Assembly: GCA_033439685.1 (NCBI GenBank) | Contig: JAUEDM010000001.1 | Location: forward strand, 4,650,001 to 4,714,000 | Direction: 5' to 3' | DNA length: 64,000 nt | DNA from: Apodospora peruviana | Lineage: Eukaryota > Ascomycota > Sordariomycetes > Sordariales > Lasiosphaeriaceae | Translations under genes and position numbers: made by a program | In this document: positions 45,293 to 54,599 of the stretch, piece by piece | How positions within the stretch are numbered: position 1 is the stretch's first letter | Layout of the letters: each line of letters opens with the position of its first letter | The notes under the pieces: generated by a model | The model's database searches: none | The model's input: the letters and a program-made list of their open reading frames with translations, nothing else | Told to the model about the DNA's origin: nothing

Positions 45293-48200
45293 AAGTAGAG
45301 TATGGTTTAGTTGTTGGTTACTTGGGTGATGGATAAGGGATCAATCAGGGTTAAGGGGTAAGGTTTTCTGGGTTTGCCTTCAAAGTTGTTTTTGTGTGGC
45401 TTTGTTCCGCCTGGGATATAGTACGTTGGTTGTGTTGTTCTTGGGGTGCAAGCCATTGTATGGTATGGCATGGCTGGGTTGGTTCTGGTTTACGATGTAG
45501 TTTGTCTGGTTGATCGATACCCGCGTGCATGAGAATTAATGAATTTCCCTTGTTTTCCCTGCTCAGAATGATTCAACCCACTGCCACATGATCAAGTGAT
45601 TAGGACGGATGGGCTCTTCTGTCATTGATATCTTTAGGTTTTGTCCACATGATGACACCGTTTGCGATATAAATGGTCTTGCTAAATAGCCCTGTGTTTG
45701 GATGGATCATGAGAAGCAAAAACTACAGGTCATTCCAGCTGTTGTTACCTTTGGTCAACTTGTCCAGCCGGGCCTGGAGCACATGGTCAGCGAGACGGGA
45801 TATACTTATTATTGACTTGAACAAGACGGGTCGGGATGGTATCTACGGATACGCGATGCGTCGTCGTCGCTGTTGACAACCATTGAAATTTAAGCGGGCG
45901 ATCAAGTTGTTCGTCAAAGGCAAAGCGGCATTGCCGAAGCCAGAGAGCAGTCCTCAACCCAGATGACGACGGGAAAACCTATTCCCAACACCTCATGGGA
46001 GCAACATGTCCATGTTTTTCTGGGGCGATTCCGAGGATGCAGGGCTTCTTCATACCAGGAACGTCTCGCTCATCCTCCCGATCAACCGTGCTCATCGCTG
46101 GCCGAGGGTAAAAAAGAATTAAAATAGAATAAGACGTTAAAGGATCACAAGTCAAGCATTATAGCAAAGCTGAAGGAAGGCACGGAAGGGAGAAACAAGA
46201 GGTAGATTTTTCTTGATGACTTTATGAAGAGTCAACACTCCCAGTATCAACCTATACTCGACAGGATTCATAGGCTGTAGGCAACCGCAAGACAAAACAA
46301 AGCACACACCGAAGCCAGCAGCGCATCACGGTTGATTTCATTGACAACAAGACCATATTCTGGGTTGGTGAAGAACCATCGTTCTCGAGCGCATCTGGGC
46401 ACGGCACGCCTTCCCAATCTTCCATCAATCCATCTAGCCCGCCTAGCCGTACCGTCGACGCAGTCATTAGGTACCGAGTTGCCTGATCCCACGAGCGATA
46501 GCGAGCTGAGAGAGCGGCTCATCGACTACGTGAACAGATGTATCGAAGCCCTCTAGGTCGGAGGGGATAAGGGTAGTTATGCTCCTACTGTACTACACAG
46601 GAGAAAACAGAATGGGTCATCAACAAGAAGGGGCTGTGCATGCTTCTGGCAGTGCTCCATGACACTGGTTCCCAGTCCTTTTTATTCTTCTCTTGACCTG
46701 AGCGAGCCACATAGATAACTCGGATAAGGCAGACTGTAAATACACCGGCTCGATCACATCCATGAGTTTGAAGACTAGGTTCCAGAATCCTACTCTTGAC
46801 CAATTTAGCCTTGAATACGGAGTACTGCACCACTCCCGGATTCCTCGACGACGTGCCTTTCAGGTTGGTTACGTTACGTCATCGCTGGGTCGCCCGACCC
46901 CTACGGGTTATACATGGAGCCAAAGTGAGTGCAGGCTAATCGGAACGTTTCCTCCTTCAAAAATTCATCCGATATTGAGCGACTCCACTGCACTTTGGCG
47001 GCTTTTCAGTCATCACAAAATTACTTGGAGAATGGGCGCAAGGTCCAGTGGGGTACCAGAGGCCTATGGATGAGAAAAGTGGACCGCACCTTCCCCAGAA
47101 ATTCGGTTGTCAGCGCCGATCGGTGGGGCTCCGTCTCCCCAGACCCCCTTTCCCCACCGTCTTGGCATTGCGGCTCAAAACGAACGTCCAACGTCACCCG
47201 GTCTGCTCTCATCGGTCGTAAAGCCCGCAAAAATAACATTTGTATGATTATTTATGAATTCAGTCAGTTGCCTTTGATTTAGATGATAGACTGTCTTGCA
47301 ATTTACTTGGAATTTTCCCACCGTTGTGCTGTGAGTAAATGCCACGGACATTTTCTGCTCGCCAAGGTGAATGGGCGTTTTGTTTGCTGGTTGTCATGAC
47401 CCAAGCTTAATAGACATTTCTGGTCTGGCCCATTTACAGTCAAGTGATCTCGTAATTAATTGGTATCAAACGCTGTGTGGCCCTCGGTAAAGAAAATACA
47501 ACATTCACTTTGTAAGCGCTGCTCGCTCTATAGCATCCAAATCCCAGGAGCGGAAAAGGGTCGAAATTTGGTTTTGTCGATTCGCCCGTCTGCCTCGCAA
47601 ACCGACAATCGTAAGGAAAGCAAAAGTGATTGGGCTGCAAATTGTCATCCCATCTCTTCTCTAGAATCTCATGGAGCCCGCTGGTTGAGTCCCTGCCTGC
47701 CTGCGCAATGCGCCTCGTCTTCAAGTTGTGGAGCGAAAAATAGTACTGTTCAAGAACATGAAGAGTGCTGGCCGCAGAATCTCATCGATTCCTGTGGTTG
47801 GGCCTTGCGGCCGAAATCTGCCCTGTGACTGTCATTCCATCGTCGTTGTCTCCGCCTGACAGTCCGCTGCCGGTCACCCCCTCACCGTCGTCAGTCCATG
47901 ACGGCCTCACCACCTGGCGCCCGGCGCTGCTTCGGCGCCTCAACACTTTCGAGGCGAGGCCATAGATCGGACGGAAGCCCTCAAGGTGAAAAAGCAGTCA
48001 TCTGTCGGCCGTAACGAGTCGAAAGAGAGGGAAGGAGCGTGAGAACGAGCCACCAGTCCCTCTCCGTCGCCAGTATAAATTTCGGTCGACGCACCGAGTC
48101 CATTCCCCCCAAAAAATCCTTTTCCTCCCTCAGCGACCAGCATTCCGAGAAAAGATCACCTTGCAACCGCAACAGCACAGCAGCAACAGCAACAGCAACG

Positions 48201-48313
48201 TTATTTTCTCGATCCTGATCGTTTTCGCCGTGCCTTTTTTGGCTTTATTTCATTTGTTTTTTTGACCATCTATTTGCCCTCCCCTGCCCGCCACAGCAGG
48301 TACTATCGCCAAA
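45293..48313. other. 3-kb region without a convincing gene
   Basis: From the spc7 stop to the start of the decaying gene. It holds only short frames (the longest about 120 codons). The last ~170 bp (48145-48313) contain CAA/CAG-rich leader-like sequence (AACAGCAACAGCAACAG at about 48181-48200) directly before an ATG, which resembles a fungal 5' UTR. No RNA gene was recognised. Confidence 0.5.
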
Positions 48314-49664
48314 ATGGCTTCTTTTATCCAGCGCACCGTCGCCTTTTTTCCTCGTCTTCTTTGCCGTGTATCTGCCCACGGCTGCCGCCTACATTGCCGC
48401 GCCCGTCAAGTGCGTTGGCAACTGGCTTCTTACCGCGACTCTCGTGTCGTGACTTGTCCGTGTCTCTGGCCAGACGAGTCAAGTCACTGACAGATGATCG
48501 GACCAAGAAGTCAGACCGGGTCCGCAAGCAGATCGCAGAAATTGAGAAGTTGAACATCAAAATTGAGTCGCTCGTGCAGCAGGGTCGGAAGGCTGCCGTA
48601 GCGCTCATTGTTGATTTACCCGAACACGTCCCTTGGAACCCTCAAGACTATCTATGCTGGTCAAGTCCTCCCGGTTCAGTTGCCTGCGGAGCCACCGCTG
48701 AATACAGCGGCGGTTTCGTGGCAACGCGTGTTCGATTACCGAACCGACTGGAACGACCAGCGGATCGCCAAACATATCGTTGCCATTGACGCGGCCATAC
48801 AGTCCAACCACGTCATTCTTGAGGCCTTGAAAAAGGAGCAAATTTGTCGTGATTATGAGCTGTCGTTCATCCATGAATACAACCGCGTGACCGATACCCG
48901 TGGTCGAGGCGCCAAGCTCGACTCACGGCCAGCGGTGGTTCAGCCCGTCAATGGTACGACAACCAGCGACACCTCTTCAGCCACGCCCAACGCCACCACT
49001 ACCAACACGCCGGCCGCCGAAGGCCATCTCGCGAGTGCTGACATTCCCATGGGTGGTCCCTCGGCTGACGTTTTGACGTCGGTCGAACCCCAGACGGATT
49101 AGGAAGCCAGGATGGCTGCCGAACAGGACGAGTTGCGCCAGCTACAAGTCTCGGCCGACAACACGCCGCGGGCAGATGAAGAGTTTAGCTGGTTCAAGAG
49201 GAGCAAGAACGACTGCTCCGTTCTCATTCAACCAAAGCGGTACCGACTCGAGAAGTGGCAGCAGATGCCCCCTGACGTCCAAGCCCAGGTTCGCGCCGAA
49301 GCCAAGGCCAGGAAGCAAAATCGCGCCAACGATCCCGAGAAGGAAGAGGCGGCTCGCCAACGCCGGGACTGGAGAGAGCAACAGAGTGAAGCCGTCGTGG
49401 CCAAGGCTCAGGCCAAGGCCAAGGCAAGGGAACTCGCCGCCGCCAGAGCCCCGGAGAGGGAGGGAACTGCGCTCCAACTCCAGCTGCTGATGGCGGGGGA
49501 AGCAGCCAAATCCAAGGCGCAAGCCAAGGACAAGGCAACGGACCTTGCAACATCGCCGCAGCCGTTGTGAGGAGGAGAAGGCAGCACGGCGCCGCGCCGC
49601 TGCGGAAAAGGAAGCCCGCCAACTCGAGGAGCGCTCGACGAAGTTGGCCGAAGCCGCGGCGTAA
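48314..49664 (+). pseudogene. Broken 5' part of a lineage-specific coiled-coil gene
   Basis: A leader-like region and ATG at 48314 (MASFIQRTVAFF) are followed by coding-looking sequence that changes frame several times. One base inside the T6 run near 48346 separates the start from a hydrophobic, signal-like frame. A second shift leads into a coiled-coil frame (KQIAEIEKLNIKIESLVQQGRKAAVA, about 48515-48610). Another near 48610 leads to IYAGQVLPVQLPAEPP. In-frame stops stand at 49100-49102 and 49662-49664, and one more shift is needed near 49560, where Ala/Glu/Lys/Arg-rich helix continues. Some breaks might instead be unrecognised introns (49661 has a GTAAGC donor-like site). Type and extent are inferred; I recognise no family. 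Confidence 0.5.
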
Positions 49665-49889
49665 GCCAAGGCCAAAGCCGAGGAGTCTCGAGCAGCCGAG
49701 GAAGCGGAGAAGAGCCGTCGCTTCGAAGAGGAGCAAAGGAGCGAGTTGGCTCAGGCCGAGGAACTCCGAGCCGATCAAGAAGCAGAGGAGCTTGCTCGCC
49801 AAATCGTCGTGCTAACGACGGAGATAGCCCAGCTCACCCTGGAATCGCAAGTCGATACGGTCGTGGGACCGGTTGACGCGCAAGTTGAA

Positions 49890-51641
49890 ATGGCCGCGGA
49901 GACAGTCGACGCGCAAGCCGATATTTCGGGGACGGTTGAACCTTCCATGGAGATGTCTGAGATGGAATTCAAAGACTTTGAGGACGAGATCGCCGCCTTC
50001 TTAGAGGCTTCGGCCGGCGAGGAGGGAGTCGAAAATGTTGGAGGGTATGGGCATGAGGACACGGCTACCGAGCTGGCTATTGTCGGGGAGGATGCTGGTG
50101 ACCTTTGCTCGACAGAAGATATTGAGATGATGGCGGACAGCCATGATGAAGGGCCCGGGGAGGGAGCTTTCCTTGCCGATTTGGCTATGGCCGATGAGGC
50201 TGAGGCTTCTGACCTGGCAGGATTCATGGACCCACAAGGAGACAGCCAAGTTGAAGGGCATGGGTACGGAGAACTCGCTACCGACGTAGCTATGGCCGAG
50301 TTGGTTGCTGAGATCTCTCACCCGGCAGGATACCAGGCGTCTCATCTGCAACCGCAATTTGGAACTCTTATCGTCGAGGAGGGGGAGCAGACGGCAGAAG
50401 GCACGGAGCCGATCGATCTTGAGATGGGCGACCATCCCGAGGGAAGCGCTGAGGATGCCAGAGGCGAAGCCGAAGACTATCATGCACTAGCTGCACGTGC
50501 GGAGGAGCAGCACCGCCGTGCAAACATCATACAGACATCCGATGAGCAAATGCCGGATGTCGAGACGGAACCGGCAGCGGCGCAACTGCCCGCCAAGGTA
50601 TCAGATTCGATGCTGATCGACATGGACCCGAGTGTCAACAAAGGCCATGGCAAACGAACCATCGATGAGGTGCCCAACAACGACATCGAGGACGACAGCC
50701 GCGACGAGGAGGGTGACGAATACATGGAGACAACTCCTGCGACTGCAACCCGCCGAGTCGCCCCAGTTGTGAAGCGGGAGCGCGCCAGCGACCCCGTGGA
50801 CCAGCGCAATGTCCCCGTTGCCCAGTTCGCGCCAATGCCGGCTATCGCCGAACAACGGGCTCAGCCGCCAGTGGGCTCCCAGTTCCCTGCAGAGAAGTTT
50901 GTGCCGCTCTACGGGGCGCACGACTTCTCGACCGTGCTGGAGAGATCAACTCTCACAAGGTGGTTGGGTCGCCACTCAAGAACACACCTTGATGATGATG
51001 TCCCGGATGTTCTGGGAGCTCCGTCTGGCTCTGGAAACCCATTCGCCGTTCCGCAGGCCCCGTCACAGCCTAACGTGAATACCATCACCACCGGCTTCTC
51101 CAGGAACTCGACGGTCCCGTCACAGCCGAGCACCCCGGTCCGGTTGAACTTGCAGTCGCTAGTCGCCCGCGGTCCCAGACCCAGCGCGGCCATGCAGTTC
51201 ACCGTGACTGCCAAGCCCACGGAGAACAACAACAACCCCCCCCCCCCCCCCCGCTGGACCTCGACAAGCAGAGGAAGCGGACGCCGACTGAGAAGGCTCG
51301 CCCTTCTCCGTCAGCAAGCCCAGTCCGAGACTGCCGGGTCATCATCAGCGATGCAGGTCGACTCACGCACCCCATCCGGTCCGCCTAAACCGCGGGGTGC
51401 CGGCCTGACCCCCCAGCAGAAAGCGCGCAATGCGTGCTTCTTCCAGAAGAAGAAGCCAAGGCAGGCACCGGTGCAGCAACGGCAGACCCCCGTTAGTATG
51501 CAACACCCGGGAGACCATGACCGAGGTGAGGAATCTGAAAGAAAGGGAAGGGAAAGGAGGTGGTTCGCCCCTCTGCTCCCAAAGACGACGATACCAGCGG
51601 CGGCACTTCATAAGTCCGTAATCAATTTTTCCGACCTATAA
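49890..51641 (+). CDS. Acidic low-complexity protein, 3' part of the decaying gene
   Basis: An open frame runs from 49665 to 51641; its first ATG is at 49890, giving 583 residues. Upstream of it the same frame encodes a charged helix (SRRFEEEQRSELAQAEELRADQEAEEL). The protein is acidic and rich in Ala, Glu, Asp and Met with degenerate ~30-residue modules (GYGHEDTATELAIVGEDAGD, GYGELATDVAMAELVAEI). Then come FVPLYGAHDFSTVLERSTLTRWLGRHSRTHLDD, a Pro/Ser region, and a basic Gln/Lys-rich stretch (LTPQQKARNACFFQKKKPRQ). A 17-base C run at 51236-51252 lies inside the frame and encodes Pro. No family recognised. It may be the surviving part of the broken gene or a real gene with an unidentified 5' exon. 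Confidence 0.5.
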   Translation: MAAETVDAQADISGTVEPSMEMSEMEFKDFEDEIAAFLEASAGEEGVENVGGYGHEDTATELAIVGEDAGDLCSTEDIEMMADSHDEGPGEGAFLADLAMADEAEASDLAGFMDPQGDSQVEGHGYGELATDVAMAELVAEISHPAGYQASHLQPQFGTLIVEEGEQTAEGTEPIDLEMGDHPEGSAEDARGEAEDYHALAARAEEQHRRANIIQTSDEQMPDVETEPAAAQLPAKVSDSMLIDMDPSVNKGHGKRTIDEVPNNDIEDDSRDEEGDEYMETTPATATRRVAPVVKRERASDPVDQRNVPVAQFAPMPAIAEQRAQPPVGSQFPAEKFVPLYGAHDFSTVLERSTLTRWLGRHSRTHLDDDVPDVLGAPSGSGNPFAVPQAPSQPNVNTITTGFSRNSTVPSQPSTPVRLNLQSLVARGPRPSAAMQFTVTAKPTENNNNPPPPPRWTSTSRGSGRRLRRLALLRQQAQSETAGSSSAMQVDSRTPSGPPKPRGAGLTPQQKARNACFFQKKKPRQAPVQQRQTPVSMQHPGDHDRGEESERKGRERRWFAPLLPKTTIPAAALHKSVINFSDL

Positions 51642-52077
51642 GACGAGGACAGTGGTCGACCACGCTCGCAAAGATTTCGAACTCAGCATTTTTTTTCGAG
51701 TGTCAAGCTGAACTGTCTTGCATTTAACTATATCTAGCTCTCAGTATTCATCGCTCTCTTCATTGGTTTGGGGCCTTTGGAAGTCGGTCGGAGAACAGAC
51801 AAGATTAGTTACCCGCGAGGGGCCAAGACTTTTCCGGTTCGATCAAGACAGAGTCGTTTCTTTTTTTTTTCACTCACTGTCAAGCAGCACGTTTCGGCGT
51901 GTGGGTCTGTGGAGGGAGGCCAGTTGAGGAAAAAGGGGTTTGTCCCCATCGGAAAACTGTCGCAAAAGGTTTTCGCCATCAAACCTCACGTGTCAGACTA
52001 TGCCAAGTGTCAACATTATTTTTTTCATGTTTTGGATTTCCTTGTCAAAGTCCATCGTCGCTCCCGTCGCACTACGA
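51642..52077. other. Intergenic, convergent 3' flanks
   Basis: Between the acidic-protein frame (+) and atg14 (-). T-rich runs near 51860 and 52018. No gene seen. Confidence 0.5.
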
Positions 52078-53767
52078 CTATTTATCATATCTGCTTTTCA
52101 GCTTTGTCCATCCGGAAGTACCTCTCGCACCTGCCGTCGACGCCGAGTTACCATCGGAACGACCACCAGAAGTATTGCCATCCTTCGTGCTTGTACTTGC
52201 GGTTGTCCGGACCGTCATGATGCTTTCGACTCCAAGGAGATCAGAAGCAGCAGCAGTACCACCAGCACGATCAGCAGTTGTATGATTATTGTCATAATCA
52301 TCCTCTATCTCATTTTCCTCGATTTTCTCCCACTCCAGAATTGGAGCTTCGCTCGTCAGTCGCTTCTTAAGCCGATCAACGATCTTTGCCGGGACCAAGA
52401 TCTTGAAGTTGCGGATGAATTCGGACCCTTGAGCGCCGCCTAGAAAGGTGTGCATTGTGCCATGGGACCAGCGACCGAGCATCGATTTGGGATTTGTCAG
52501 TTCGCCGTCATTGTTGTTATTATTATTGTTGGAATATTGTTCTTCGTCTTTTTTGGGACTTCCAGCACCGACAGCAGGCGACGGCGCAAGCGAGACTAGA
52601 AACATGGGCTCAACAGACCGCCGGTGGATTTGATCGCCGATGAGCAAACGCCAGAGGTTCTGGCCCATGTTGCAGATGTCCTCATACGAGTCTTTATCTC
52701 CGCACGAGACTCCTTGTGAGCAGCACGCCCACGCGATGTTGTACGCAAGCAGAGAGACACCTTCCAGAAAGAGGGAATATGCCTGCGGATCTTCCTTCGC
52801 TAGTGTTGCAAGTGGCTTGTCGATGAACAGCGGACGCGGCCGTGGACTGTATTGACGTTCACCATCTCCTGTACCCGACGGCAGCTGGGTTGATCCTGGA
52901 AACGCAATCTTTTCATGTCTATACGACGACGCCAGTGAGAAGACAGTCGGACGCGGATAGTCACGATGGGGCAACGTGATTTCCGCCGGCAGTCGAATCG
53001 CCAGGTAATGCGAAGCCAGGACCAGAATATGCGCAATATGCGCCAGCGATGTCGATATAATCTCGGGAGACACACCTGTTGGGTAATTGTCAGAATAAAC
53101 CTCTTATGACTGCGTTCGACAGACGAGAAGACGGATAAATCTTACCATCCATAGCGTGGAGCTCAGCAATCTCGACTCCGCCAATCTCGTATCTTCTTGT
53201 GCTTCCTTTCTTGATCTGGCGAAGACCATACAGTCTCGCAGCTTCCTCACACAGAAAGGATCTCGTCGCGGCCATGGTATCGGCACTACGATTCCACTTG
53301 TACCGCAGACGCTGAATTGATCTCTCCGCTTCATCCAGCTGTCGGCTTCTTCTGGCCGACGAACCAACGGATACTGTAGCCAGGTCTGACTTTCTTCTGG
53401 CAATGGCATCCTTCTTCTTGCCAACCTCTTTCCGGGCAGCATCAATCTCGGCCTTCAGACGATCGGCTTGCGCAATTATCCTGCTTGTCCTATGCGTCGT
53501 GTCGGCTTCTTCGGACTTCAACCAGTCCATTCGCACTCTCGGCGCAAATGGCTCGGCTCGCGCAGCTGGATTTTGTCGCGATGCCAGCTCCTCTCCCTTC
53601 TCTTGGCACGAAAGGGATGCGTTGACCTGTCGCTCGATCTCTTCATTTCGGATCAGGGCACCTGCGAACTCGAGTCGACCTTCATACAGGCGATTTCGCG
53701 CGTCGACTGCACAGAGAAACGGCAGCTTCTTTGCGCTATGTGGACGATGGCAGACGCTGCAATTCAT
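52078..53767 (-). CDS. atg14: Autophagy protein Atg14 (PI3-kinase complex I subunit)
   Basis: Two minus-strand exons, 53767..53146 and 53075..52078, give 539 residues. ATG 53767 starts MNCSVCHRPHSAKKLPFLCAVDARNRLYEGR, the cysteine-motif N-terminus of fungal Atg14/UVRAG proteins. A coiled coil follows (RIIAQADRLKAEIDAARKEVGKKK and SRQLDEAERSIQRLRYKW, about 95-165). After the intron comes the conserved block SPEIISTSLAHIAHILVLASHYLAIRLPAEITLPHRDYP, and NMGQNLWRLLIGD later. The tail is low-complexity and ends SGWTKLKSRYDK. Known role: Atg14 directs the Vps34-Vps15-Atg6 lipid kinase to the autophagosome assembly site. The alternative, Vps38/UVRAG, is less likely given the N-terminal pattern. Confidence 0.9.
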
Positions 53768-54273
53768 CTTGGACTTTGGCGGCGCGTCCACGCGACCAAG
53801 ACACCTTCGTGGCGGTGGTGTGTTCTATGGGTTGCGACTGTCGGGAATCTCCATCAAAAGAATAATCGAAAGGGAATCTCGCAGATTGGGTTGCTTGGAA
53901 TCTCAATTAATCAATCAGGCAGCCGAACAGTGACTCGGCATTTCGAAGGCGCTGCAAGTGGCAGTGGCGTCTTCTTTTCTTGGGACAGTCAAATTTTCTC
54001 ACTCAGGAAAACGATCAGGCAGGTTGGCAAAGGAGCAGACTAAAAAACCAAAACCGGTCGTCAAAAACAAAACTGTCCGATGACAAACTCCCGTCTCGAG
54101 CTCCGAAGTCACCTGGTCTGGTCACGAACAAGAAATATGGGGCATGAGGTTGTGGTTGTGAGTGGATTGGGTACCTTTCCTTTCTGGCAAAAGGGCACTT
54201 GTAATCCGTACGAACAACCCCCCCCCCCCCCCCCCACTATAAATCTTTATCGGGGTCGGTTGATGGCTGCGCC
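53768..54273. other. Upstream of atg14; poly-C tract and TATA-like box facing right
   Basis: The first part is the atg14 upstream region. An 18-base C run lies at 54218-54235 and TATAAAT follows at 54238-54244, oriented for plus-strand transcription into the hairpin array. This is the clearest TATA-like box I found in the window. Whether it drives a transcript is inference. Confidence 0.4.
54238..54244 (+). promoter_or_regulatory. TATA-like box before the hairpin array
   Basis: TATAAAT directly after an 18-base C run. A start site ~30 bp downstream would place the whole hairpin array in a plus-strand transcript. No coding frame of gene-like quality follows for 3 kb. Confidence 0.35.
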
Positions 54274-54599
54274 GCATGCACCACAATTGCGGCTGCCGAG
54301 ACCCTCCACCACAAACCCCATGCCACATCCACAGGGGACCTCCTTGGCAAAGAAGTACTGTGTACCCATTGGACGCGATATCTCGCAAACCACGCGGACA
54401 ACTCATCAAACCATCTGCATCCAGAGGCAGGCACACCAATCATTCGGTTTGTCTCTGTCGGCAGAAAACGGCACCTCAACCTTTACTTGGGCAGTTAGGC
54501 TTCGAGGTGGCCTTTCCCATTGATTTGGATATCTCAACCAGTCTTGAGGTGCGGGGTCGGAAACGAATCTATTCTCACAATCACATCGATTCCGATATC

